DNA of 57,328 nucleotides from an uncultured Bacteroidota bacterium. GTDB lineage: Bacteria; Bacteroidota; Bacteroidia; UKL13-3. The position numbers and the translations under genes are program-made. Shown here piece by piece: positions 35,477 to 43,285 of the stretch (within the stretch, counting starts at the first letter, position 1; each line of letters starts with the position of its first letter). Under the pieces are notes generated by a model. That model made no database searches and was not told the DNA's origin. It saw only the letters and a program-made list of their open reading frames with translations. The stretch covers positions 1 through 57,328 of the forward strand of contig CAINMV010000006.1 of assembly GCA_903850915.1 (NCBI GenBank), written 5' to 3'.

Positions 35477-36845
35477 GATTTATCAAAATTCTCCGGTATT
35501 GATGCAGAATGCATTAGTATCGGCATATGGCTATTGGTGGAAAAAGAGGAGATATGGTGGTGCATTTGAAGATGAATTATATAAATGTAAAAATCATGAG
35601 TCGATGACTATCGAAGCTTTGCATGAGTACCAAACTCTAATGCTACGAAAGCTGCTTCAACATGCCTTTCAAAATGTCCCTTTTTATTCTAGAAAATACA
35701 AGGCCGCAGGTTTTATTGCTGATGATTTCAAACGCTTTGAATTAGAGGATCTGAAAAAATTACCAATTCTGGAAAAGGAGGAGTTACGGAAATTTGGAAA
35801 TTCAACTTTGCTATCATCAAACAGAGATAAAATGGGCTCGTTTTTTTTAAGTAGTGGAAGTACGGGCACTCCTGTTCAAGTTTATTTAAGTGAGTTTGTA
35901 CATCAAAAAATAATGGCCGCTTATGAGGCAAGGGTGCGCAATTGGGCTGGCTTGGATAGGGCAATGGCGCGTGGGATGATTGGTGGAAGGCGTGTGGTAA
36001 ATGATGCAAATGCAGAACCTCCCTACTTTCGATATAACATCTTTGAAAAACAAGTGTATTTTTCCGCTTATCATATCAACAATAGAAACAGCGAAAATTA
36101 TTTATACGGTATGCGAAAGCATGGCATAGCATATATGTCAGGTTATGCGATGAGTAATTATCATTTGGCTCAGTTCTTTTTAGAAAAAGGATTGACACCT
36201 CCACAATTAAAAGCTATTTTAACATCTAGTGAAAAACTAACAGCACCGATGCGCTTGTTACTTAATAAAACATACCAATGCGAAACTTTCGATGCGTATA
36301 GCAGTGTGGAAAATTGCGGGCTGATTTCCGAGAATGAATTTCATCAAAAGCTTATCAGTGAAGATATCGGTATCGTTGAAGTGCTCGATGAGTTTAATAA
36401 TGATACAACAGAAGGGGCATTGATCTCTACAGGCTTCTTGAATTTTGATCAGCCATTAATTCGATATCGCATCGGCGATTTTATTAAGCTTGCAGACCAA
36501 CAAGAAACAAAATGCAAGCGGCCTTTCCGTATCGTTGAAGAAGTAATTGGTAGAACTGAGGATGTGGTGTTGGGTTTGGATGGTCGTAAAATGGTTCGCT
36601 TTCATAGCTTATTTCTCGATATCAAAAACCTTCAAAGAGCTCAAATTATACAGCAAGGTGATGGTGAAATTGAAATTATTATACAAGCGCAACAGCCTAT
36701 AAATAAAGAAGGTATAACACTCATCGAACAGCGATTAAAAAGTCAACTCGGTGAGGTAAACACAACGTTTACTATAGTTGATGAAATCCCAATAACTTTA
36801 AATGGGAAATTTAAAGCAGTAATCTCTAATATCAAATTACGTTGA
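35460..36845 (+). CDS. CapK/PaaK-like adenylate-forming enzyme
   Basis: ANL-superfamily enzyme of 461 residues from a TTG start, related to phenylacetate-CoA ligase and to CapK of capsule clusters. The phosphate-binding loop is FFLSSGSTGTPVQVYLSE (about 123-140). The adenine-region motif is AYSSVENCGLISEN (about 278-291), followed by LIRYRIGDF (about 335-343) and IVEEVIGRTEDVVLGLDGRK. It lacks none of the visible core motifs. It would activate a carboxylic acid as an acyl-adenylate, possibly for acylating a sugar. No CoA or carrier-protein partner is recognisable. Coupled to GT4 upstream and methyltransferase downstream. Confidence 0.87.
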   Translation: MTLKDKIYQNSPVLMQNALVSAYGYWWKKRRYGGAFEDELYKCKNHESMTIEALHEYQTLMLRKLLQHAFQNVPFYSRKYKAAGFIADDFKRFELEDLKKLPILEKEELRKFGNSTLLSSNRDKMGSFFLSSGSTGTPVQVYLSEFVHQKIMAAYEARVRNWAGLDRAMARGMIGGRRVVNDANAEPPYFRYNIFEKQVYFSAYHINNRNSENYLYGMRKHGIAYMSGYAMSNYHLAQFFLEKGLTPPQLKAILTSSEKLTAPMRLLLNKTYQCETFDAYSSVENCGLISENEFHQKLISEDIGIVEVLDEFNNDTTEGALISTGFLNFDQPLIRYRIGDFIKLADQQETKCKRPFRIVEEVIGRTEDVVLGLDGRKMVRFHSLFLDIKNLQRAQIIQQGDGEIEIIIQAQQPINKEGITLIEQRLKSQLGEVNTTFTIVDEIPITLNGKFKAVISNIKLR

Positions 36846-37513
36846 GTCCAATCGAAAAGTATTTTGAATGGGATGTGCACCACTGGAGTAAGGCGATTCC
36901 TGTTTGGGAAAAGGTGCTCGAAGGCAAGGCATACAATGCTGCGCTTGAACTTGGTTCTCGAAGTGGCGGACTTAGTCTATGGTTGGCGGAACGTTATAAC
37001 GTAAAGGTTATTTGCAGTGATATCCAATCACCGGAAATGGCGGCCAAGGAAAGGTATAAAGGGCATACATTGAAAGGTCAAATAACATTCGATTCATTAG
37101 ATATTTTAAAAATTGCATATCCTTCCAATTCATTTGATATTGTCGTCTTTAAGTCAGTGCTCGGAGCGTTGGGTTCATTCTCGAATCAGCAGTTGGCAAT
37201 GCAGGAAATATATCGAATTTTAAAGCCAGGTGGAGTGCTTTTGTTTGCGGAAAACTTAAAGAGCTCTCGCCTTCATGCGTTTGCACGCAAAATATTTGTG
37301 CCATGGGGTGCGCGTTGGTGTTATTTAAATGTCAATGAGATTAATGCTCTCACATTTCCTTTTGTTGAGAAGGAAATACAAACAGCGGGCTTTATCTCCA
37401 TTTTACTGCCGAATAAAATTAAAAATATGGGGTATATATTTGATGATTGGCTTGATCGAAATAATTATTTTAGCCGACTTAAATATATTTGCTTCGGTTA
37501 TGCAATTAAATAA
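36842..37513 (+). CDS. Class I SAM-dependent methyltransferase
   Basis: A 223-residue protein from a TTG that overlaps the previous stop (TTGA). Motif I is ALELGSRSGGLSLWLAE (about 34-50), an unusual variant with SRSG in place of GxGxG. It is followed by VICSDIQS, SFDIVVFKSVLGALG and YRILKPGGVLLFAENL (about 122-137). The fold is that of Methyltransf_11/UbiE-like enzymes. In this position it probably methylates a sugar hydroxyl or a chain end; Wzt-linked systems often use a terminal methyl as a chain-length cap, but this is only suggestive. Confidence 0.85.
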   Translation: MSPIEKYFEWDVHHWSKAIPVWEKVLEGKAYNAALELGSRSGGLSLWLAERYNVKVICSDIQSPEMAAKERYKGHTLKGQITFDSLDILKIAYPSNSFDIVVFKSVLGALGSFSNQQLAMQEIYRILKPGGVLLFAENLKSSRLHAFARKIFVPWGARWCYLNVNEINALTFPFVEKEIQTAGFISILLPNKIKNMGYIFDDWLDRNNYFSRLKYICFGYAIK

Positions 37514-38452
37514 ATGATACTAAGTGTCCTTATCCCAGTTTATAACGAGAAGGAGTATATTCATAATCTAATTGGTAGCCTGTTGTCGAATTTGCCTTCC
37601 GAGAGTGAGGTTTTTTTCATCGATGGTAACTCCACGGATGGCACTATTGAAGTTCTTATGGACTATTCTATTAATGACGACAGGATTCATTTTGTGATGA
37701 ATGAACTTCGTTATGTTAGTCATGGTTTTAATAAGGCTTTCCCTTTAACTACAGGAAAATATGTCTGTTTGTTGGGCGCTCATGCTGAATACTCAAAGTC
37801 TTTTTTTGAAGCCGGACTAAACAATCTAGATGACGATAGTTGCGATGTGGTTGGAGGCCCATTAATTCAAATAGGCAAGTCAAAGTGGGGTGAAGCCATC
37901 GCCAATGCTATGAGCTCTAAGTTTGGTGTTGGAAATACTGAATTCAGAACAGAATCAAAGAAGAAGTATGTAGATAGTGTCGCTTTTGCAATGTATAAAA
38001 GGGAGGTTTTTAATGCAGCGGGATTGCTTGACCAGTCGCTTATTAGAAATCAAGACGATGAATTGCATTACAGGTTAAATTCGCAGGGATTTCGTATTCT
38101 GATGGTTCCCGAAATGGCATGTAAATATTATGTGCGAGAAAACTTATCACAGCTTTTTTCTCAATACTATCAGTATGGCCTTTATAAGCCCATGGTGCTT
38201 AAAAAGGTAAAATCTTCCATGCGGATACGTCACTTAATCCCATTTTTTTTTGTTATATACCTAATATTGTTGCCAATAGTTACTTTTGTTCCGGTTTTCG
38301 TGTTGCCACTGGTCGTATATATTTTGCTCGTTGGGCATTTTGCATATCACAATCCGTTATCGTGGTTGCAAAAAGGCTATTCCATTTTTGTATTTCCAAC
38401 ATTGCATATTAGCTATGGCCTCGGATTTATGCTTGGACTTTTTAAAAAGTAA
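37514..38452 (+). CDS. Family 2 glycosyltransferase with C-terminal membrane helices
   Basis: A 312-residue protein. The GT2 domain (about 1-220) has LSVLIPVYNEKEYIHNLIGSL, FFIDGNSTDGTIEVL, FNKAFPLTTGKYVCLLGAHAEY (AHAE in place of the DxD metal motif) and NQDDELHYRLNSQGF. Two or three hydrophobic helices follow from about 240. This layout is that of ExoA-like succinoglycan transferases, which work at the membrane. It starts directly after the methyltransferase stop. The gene's last ~170 bases are also open in another frame, which is not a separate gene. Confidence 0.88.
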   Translation: MILSVLIPVYNEKEYIHNLIGSLLSNLPSESEVFFIDGNSTDGTIEVLMDYSINDDRIHFVMNELRYVSHGFNKAFPLTTGKYVCLLGAHAEYSKSFFEAGLNNLDDDSCDVVGGPLIQIGKSKWGEAIANAMSSKFGVGNTEFRTESKKKYVDSVAFAMYKREVFNAAGLLDQSLIRNQDDELHYRLNSQGFRILMVPEMACKYYVRENLSQLFSQYYQYGLYKPMVLKKVKSSMRIRHLIPFFFVIYLILLPIVTFVPVFVLPLVVYILLVGHFAYHNPLSWLQKGYSIFVFPTLHISYGLGFMLGLFKK

Positions 38453-38456
38453 ATGT

Positions 38457-39101
38457 ATGTCTAGTTATAAAAATATTCTTGTGCTTGCTCCACATACTGA
38501 CGACGGTGAGCTAGGTTGTGGAGGTACCATCGCTCGTTTTTTGCAGGAAGGTGCAAATGTATATTACGCCGCATTCTCCACAGCACAAGAAAGTGTGCCT
38601 TCTGGCTTTGATAAGGATATTTTAAAAACAGAAGTGCGCGCTGCCACCAAGGTTTTAGGGATTCCAGAAAAACAGCTCTTTGTTTATGATTTTCAAGTGC
38701 GCAAACTTAATTACGTTCGACAAGAAATTCTTGAGGAATTAATCCAATTGCGTAAAAAAATAAATTTTGATTTGGTTCTGATGCCTTCCTTGAAGGATTT
38801 ACATCAAGATCATAAAACAATAGCTGAAGAAGGACTACGCGCCTTCAAGCAAACGAATATCTGGTGTTATGAGCTGATTTGGAATAACCTTTCTTTCAAT
38901 ACTCAATGCTTTGTAAAGCTCGAATCAAAACATATTGAAAAGAAAGTAGAAGCATTACAAGAATATCGATCTCAAGCATCCCGCGATTATATGAGCCGTG
39001 AGTTTATCTTTGCCTTGGCTAAAACCCGCGGCGTTCAAATTGGATCTTCGTATGCCGAAGCATTTGAAGTCATTCGGCTTATACTTCCTCAACCTGAATA
39101 A
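38457..39101 (+). CDS. PIG-L family deacetylase
   Basis: Zinc-dependent N-deacetylase of 214 residues. The catalytic motif is LVLAPHTDDGELGCGGT (about 8-24), with the metal-binding His13 and Asp pair. The second metal/active-site motif is DLHQDHKTIAEEG (about 114-126). PIG-L enzymes remove N-acetyl groups from GlcNAc-type sugars. I chose ATG 38457, 4 bp after the preceding stop; the longer in-frame extension to 38286 lies wholly inside the upstream glycosyltransferase and has no family similarity. It is followed by an ATP-grasp ligase gene after 12 bp, suggesting deacetylation then re-amidation. Confidence 0.9.
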   Translation: MSSYKNILVLAPHTDDGELGCGGTIARFLQEGANVYYAAFSTAQESVPSGFDKDILKTEVRAATKVLGIPEKQLFVYDFQVRKLNYVRQEILEELIQLRKKINFDLVLMPSLKDLHQDHKTIAEEGLRAFKQTNIWCYELIWNNLSFNTQCFVKLESKHIEKKVEALQEYRSQASRDYMSREFIFALAKTRGVQIGSSYAEAFEVIRLILPQPE

Positions 39102-39113
39102 TTAAGATACCTC

Positions 39114-40163
39114 ATGCACAAACTTTTGCTCACCGGCGCAGGTGCTCCAGGCGGACCAGGAATTATAAAGGCATTGCAGGAGTCAGGTCAATTTCTATTG
39201 GTGGTAGCCGATGCAGATTACAACGCTGCAGGAAGATTTCTCAATCCACTTTTTGAAGTTATCCCTAAGGCCGATGACCCTATTTTTATTGCAGAGTTAA
39301 AGCGCATTTGTGAAAAGTATGAAATCGAGGTTGTCTTACCCCTAGTTACAAAAGAACTGTTTTCATTGGCAAAAGCAAAATGTGTTTTTGCTACGCAAAA
39401 TATTAAAATCATTGTAAGCAATCACGAAGAGCTTCAATTAGCCAACGATAAAAGTAAGTTGTATCATCATTTACGCAAGCATCAAATTACCGTGCCTGAT
39501 TTTTATGTCGTAAAAACGGTAGAAGATTTTGTGGCAGCAGCAACGAAACTGGGATATCCAGAGCAGCCATTCTGCTTTAAACCTTCCGTTGGTAATGGAA
39601 GTCGAGGTTTTCGAATCGTATCAGATGCTATAGATGCCTCTGATTTACTCTTCAATCACAAACCCAACAACACCTATATAGGCTACGATCAAGCGCTGTC
39701 GATACTTACGAAACAGTCATTTCCAGAGCTGTTGGTTTCCGAGTATCTTCCGGGTGAAGAGTTTTCTGTTGATACCATTATAAAAGAGGGTGAACCTCAG
39801 TTGATACTTCCTCGACATCGTACAGCAATGCGGGAAGGCATCAGCATACGTGGCGAATTTGTAAATCATCAAGGAATCATCAACTATTGTAAAGAGATCT
39901 TGAAGTGCTTGCCATTGCATGGCCCTGTCGGCATTCAGGTGAAACAGGCTGTGGATGGAAGCTATAAAATTTTAGAAATCAATCCACGCATACAAGGCAC
40001 CTCCACCGCTGCTTTAGGGATGGGTATTAACTTACCACAGTTGTCGGTGTTGCAAGAGTTCGGGCCAATAGCCTTAATGCAACCGAGTAATATTCTGTGG
40101 GGAACGCAGTTTATTCGCTACTATTCAGAGGTCTTTCCTCCATTTCAACCTACTAATTCTTGA
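39114..40163 (+). CDS. ATP-grasp ligase, CarB/PylC-like
   Basis: A 349-residue ATP-grasp enzyme. The preATP-grasp domain starts LLLTGAGAPGGPGIIKAL (about 4-21). The ATP-grasp domain has FCFKPSVGNGSRGFRIVSD (about 152-170), LLVSEYLPGEEFSVDTI (about 203-219) and the Mg-binding KILEINPRIQGTSTAALGMGIN (about 287-308). Such enzymes join a carboxylate to an amine through an acyl phosphate. In surface-glycan clusters they are found with amino-sugar genes, so amidation of a sugar amine is a fair guess. No glutaminase partner is present, so carbamoyl-phosphate synthesis is not likely. Overlaps the next start by TTGA. Confidence 0.85.
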   Translation: MHKLLLTGAGAPGGPGIIKALQESGQFLLVVADADYNAAGRFLNPLFEVIPKADDPIFIAELKRICEKYEIEVVLPLVTKELFSLAKAKCVFATQNIKIIVSNHEELQLANDKSKLYHHLRKHQITVPDFYVVKTVEDFVAAATKLGYPEQPFCFKPSVGNGSRGFRIVSDAIDASDLLFNHKPNNTYIGYDQALSILTKQSFPELLVSEYLPGEEFSVDTIIKEGEPQLILPRHRTAMREGISIRGEFVNHQGIINYCKEILKCLPLHGPVGIQVKQAVDGSYKILEINPRIQGTSTAALGMGINLPQLSVLQEFGPIALMQPSNILWGTQFIRYYSEVFPPFQPTNS

Positions 40164-41191
40164 TCATCAAAGTCATGCCCCCAATTTATTTCGCCGTTCT
40201 TGGTTGCGGACATATCGGTAAACGACATGCTGCAATGATTCTGCAAAATGAATCCGCTTGCTTAAAGGCGCTAATCGATATCAATATTTCGATGCATGAT
40301 GAGCTTGTCGCAGCATACCCTGGAGTGCCAGTTTTTAAAAGCTTGGAAGAGTTTTTAAGCGCAAAAATCTCCATCGATGTACTTAATATCGCCACGCCTA
40401 ACGGACTTCATGCTGAGCAAGCCTTGATAGCGCTCGAGCATAATTTTCATGTGGTAATCGAAAAGCCTATGAGCCTAAGTTGTCTTAGTAGTCAACAGGT
40501 TATATCCAAAGCAACACAAATGAAAAGGCAAGTGTTTTGTGTTATGCAAAACAGATATAGTCCGCCTAGCCTATGGTTAAAAGAAACAGTCTCTTCAGGT
40601 GTGCTTGGTAAAATTTATATGGTACAAGTCAACTGCTTTTGGAATCGTGATGAACGCTATTACAATAAAAAAGGATGGCATGGCACTCGCGCATTGGATG
40701 GTGGAACACTATTTACACAGTTTTCGCATTTCGTTGATCTAATGTATTGGGTGTTTGGAGATATCACAAACATCAAAGCGCGATTCGACGACTTCAATCA
40801 TGCTAATCTTACCGATTTTGAGGATAGTGGTTTTGTGAGTTTTGATTTTGTAAATGGTGGAATGGGAAGTTTTAACTATAGTACTAGTGTTTGGGATAAA
40901 AACCTGGAGAGTAGTATGACCATCATCGGTGAAAATGGTACCGTAAAAGTAGGAGGGCAGTACATGGATAAGGTGGAATATTGCCATATCAAAAACTACG
41001 AATGGAAAGAATTGGAAGTAACCAATCCCCCCAACGATTATGGTCAATACAAAGGCTCTGCTGCAAATCATCATTTTATTATCGAAAATGTAATCGATGT
41101 ATTACGTCATGGCGAAGCCATCACCACCAATGCCATGGAAGGTTTGCAGGTGGTCGATATTATTGAGCGTATCTATAGCTTCAAAAACTAA
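40160..41191 (+). CDS. Gfo/Idh/MocA oxidoreductase, WlbA/WbpB-like
   Basis: NAD-dependent oxidoreductase, 343 residues from the TTG coupled to the previous stop, or 338 from ATG 40175. Rossmann motif AVLGCGHIGKRHA (about 12-24), the EKPMSLS motif (about 100-106), and the substrate half with QNRYSPPSLWLKETV, LGKIYMVQVNCFWNRDERYYNKKGWHGT and ALDGGTLFTQFSHFVDLMYW. The last phrases closely follow the UDP-GlcNAcA 3-dehydrogenases WlbA/WbpB. Those enzymes oxidise C3 so that a DegT partner can add an amine, and a DegT gene follows here. Which UDP-sugar it uses cannot be proven from motifs. Confidence 0.85.
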   Translation: MIIKVMPPIYFAVLGCGHIGKRHAAMILQNESACLKALIDINISMHDELVAAYPGVPVFKSLEEFLSAKISIDVLNIATPNGLHAEQALIALEHNFHVVIEKPMSLSCLSSQQVISKATQMKRQVFCVMQNRYSPPSLWLKETVSSGVLGKIYMVQVNCFWNRDERYYNKKGWHGTRALDGGTLFTQFSHFVDLMYWVFGDITNIKARFDDFNHANLTDFEDSGFVSFDFVNGGMGSFNYSTSVWDKNLESSMTIIGENGTVKVGGQYMDKVEYCHIKNYEWKELEVTNPPNDYGQYKGSAANHHFIIENVIDVLRHGEAITTNAMEGLQVVDIIERIYSFKN

Positions 41192-41385
41192 ACCTGTTTT
41201 GTGCTTCATAGTTCTATTGCTATTTTGATGTTTTCAATGGCATCATTTTTTCTCGCGATTAAACATAATTAGGCATTCTATTCCATTAGCAATTTAGAAT
41301 GTATTTGGTAATTTCATTTCTGGTTACAATTACGCCCCTCTTTTTTTAAATCTCCCTCAAAATTATTTGAATAAAAAATTATAAA

Positions 41386-42597
41386 ATGTTACCATTTTCA
41401 CCGCCACGAATAGACCAGAAAATAATTGACGAAGTGATAGATACCTTGCAATCCGGATGGATTACCACCGGTCCTAAAACGAAACGATTTGAAAGGAATC
41501 TTGAAGCGTATGCGGACTGCCGGCGTGTATTGTGTTTAAACTCGGCTACGGCCGGATTAGAAACAATGCTGCGCTGGTTTGGCGTAACCTTAGGTGATGA
41601 AGTAATACTCCCAGCATATACCTATAGCGCAACGGCAAATGTGATAATTCACTGTGGTGCCATACCCGTTTTTGTAGATGTCAATGAACACGATTTCAAT
41701 ATCAACGTAGAGAAAATTAGAGAGGCAATTACAGATAAAACAAAGGTGATTATGCCTGTCGACTTTGGGGGTATGCCATGTGATTATGATGCTATAAATG
41801 AGATGGTACGCTCCAATGCCATCATAAATAAATTTATTGCAGCCACGCTCGAACAACAGCAGCTTGGTCGAATATTAGTTTTGAGCGATGCTGCACATTC
41901 GATAGGTTCTAGATATAATGGCAAAAGGGCTGGATCGTTTACTGACGTTTCGATTTTATCGTTTCATGCTGTTAAAAATTTAACAACCGCCGAGGGTGGC
42001 GCAATTTGCCTTAATTTACAGGAATTTGACAACGACATGATTTATAATCAACTTAGCATTGCCACCCTGCATGGCCAAAATAAAGATGCCTTAGCTAAAA
42101 CACAACCTGGAAATTGGCGTTACGACATTGTGGAGGCAGGTTACAAATACAATATGACCGACATTCTAGCAAGCATTGGTCTCGTTGAACTTGCGCGCTA
42201 TGAAGACGAGACGTTGCCAAAACGAAAATTGATTTGTGAGCGCTACAATTTCGCATTTGCGCCTTGTTCATGGGCTATTCTTCCGTGTTTTGTCAGCGAT
42301 GAAAAGGAGTCGTCCTACCATCTTTTCCCATTAAGGATTAAGGGGGTTAGCGAGATGCAACGCGACCAAATTATTACGACTATAAGTCGTAATGGTGTTA
42401 ATGTTAATGTTCATTTTCTTCCAGTTCCTGCAATGAGTTATTATCGAAAGTTGGGGTATAATATTGAAAATTACCCGCAGGCAAAAGCAAATTATGAAAT
42501 AGAAATTAGCCTTCCTGTATATTTTAACCTTGCTGAAACGGAAGTGGAATTTGTGATAAAAACAGTTAAAGATGCGGTATATGAAGTTTTGGGTTAA
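41386..42597 (+). CDS. DegT/DnrJ/EryC1/StrS sugar aminotransferase
   Basis: PLP-dependent nucleotide-sugar aminotransferase of 403 residues. The PLP Lys is Lys197 in LSFHAVKNLTTAEGG, and the ring-binding Asp is at about 168 in VLSDAAHSIGS. Other marks are LNSATAGLE (about 51-59), LPAYTYSATAN (about 75-85), MPVDFGG, and the C-terminal HFLPVP. With the WlbA-like oxidoreductase it would make a 3-amino sugar (WbpE/WlbC/PorR role). A PglE/ArnB-like 4-aminotransferase role is the alternative. It follows a 194 bp gap in which I see no gene and no good promoter match. Confidence 0.92.
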   Translation: MLPFSPPRIDQKIIDEVIDTLQSGWITTGPKTKRFERNLEAYADCRRVLCLNSATAGLETMLRWFGVTLGDEVILPAYTYSATANVIIHCGAIPVFVDVNEHDFNINVEKIREAITDKTKVIMPVDFGGMPCDYDAINEMVRSNAIINKFIAATLEQQQLGRILVLSDAAHSIGSRYNGKRAGSFTDVSILSFHAVKNLTTAEGGAICLNLQEFDNDMIYNQLSIATLHGQNKDALAKTQPGNWRYDIVEAGYKYNMTDILASIGLVELARYEDETLPKRKLICERYNFAFAPCSWAILPCFVSDEKESSYHLFPLRIKGVSEMQRDQIITTISRNGVNVNVHFLPVPAMSYYRKLGYNIENYPQAKANYEIEISLPVYFNLAETEVEFVIKTVKDAVYEVLG

Positions 42598-43186
42598 ACG
42601 AATCGTAGATTTTATTTTTGCTTTGTTGGGTTTGGTGATACTAATTCCATCGTTTGCTTTAATAGCGATAGTAATTAACCAAGATAGTAAAGGTGGTATA
42701 ATTTATAAACAGGTGCGTGTGGGCTTAAACCGACGGAATTTTAAAGTATGGAAGTTTCGCACGATGTATACTATGTCGGATAAAGTTTTGAATTTAACCG
42801 TTGGCAATAACGATTTGAGAATCACCAAAGTAGGTCTTTGGTTGCGTAAATATAAACTCGATGAATTGCCTCAGTTGGTAAATGTACTGGTTGGAGATAT
42901 GAGCTTTGTTGGTCCGCGGCCGGAAGTGGTAAAATATGTCGATTTATACTCGGAGGAGCAACTGCAAGTGCTATCGATGAAGCCCGGTATTACTGATTTA
43001 GCCTCAATCCGCTACCGCAATGAGAATGAGCTATTGGCGAGTGTTGAGGACCCCGAAAATTATTATATCAACGTGCTTATGCCGGAGAAACTGAATTTGA
43101 ATTTATTCTATATTAGGAATCAATCCTTGTTATTGGACATAAAGTTAATAATTAAGACCATAATTTTTATCTTTGTAAAAAGTTAA
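42581..43186 (+). CDS. Initiating sugar-phosphate transferase (PglC/WcaJ family)
   Basis: Bacterial sugar transferase (polyisoprenyl-phosphate hexose-1-phosphate transferase) of about 201 residues; ATG 42572 would add three residues. A single N-terminal re-entrant hydrophobic segment (about 6-31) precedes the catalytic domain with GLNRRNFKVWKFRTM, the KLDELPQLVNVLVGDMSFVGPRPEV block (about 92-116) and KPGITDLASIRYRNE. It is the short PglC-like form without the extra membrane domain of WcaJ. It would start glycan synthesis by putting the first sugar phosphate on undecaprenyl phosphate. It overlaps the aminotransferase gene and closes the locus. Confidence 0.92.
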   Translation: MKFWVKRIVDFIFALLGLVILIPSFALIAIVINQDSKGGIIYKQVRVGLNRRNFKVWKFRTMYTMSDKVLNLTVGNNDLRITKVGLWLRKYKLDELPQLVNVLVGDMSFVGPRPEVVKYVDLYSEEQLQVLSMKPGITDLASIRYRNENELLASVEDPENYYINVLMPEKLNLNLFYIRNQSLLLDIKLIIKTIIFIFVKS

Positions 43187-43285
43187 TTGTTACTTGATTC
43201 TTATTTTTAGCTTATTTTCGGATGCAAAAAAAGAACTTGCGCGTATAGATTACAATCGGGTAAAAATAAAATTTTAACTCACTCA

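Noticed and set aside
35684-36074. Minus-strand open frames inside the CapK-like gene
   Set aside because: They overlap a well-supported gene and show no family motif or promoter; treated as antisense shadows, as are similar frames inside the PKD, carB, carboxylase and Ppx genes.
38286-38456. Long N-terminal extension of the PIG-L gene
   Set aside because: The extension is another frame of the upstream glycosyltransferase, with no family similarity; ATG 38457 follows that gene's stop and gives the normal PIG-L start.
38457-40163. PIG-L plus ATP-grasp as a low-molecular-weight thiol (bacillithiol/mycothiol-like) pathway
   Set aside because: The ligase is not BshC- or MshC-like and the genes are embedded in a glycan operon, so a surface-glycan role is more likely.
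43168-43175. TATCTTTG box as promoter of the PKD-protein gene
   Set aside because: It lies inside the end of the sugar-transferase gene and no TTG is found at 19-21 bases upstream (nearest is 32 bases away).
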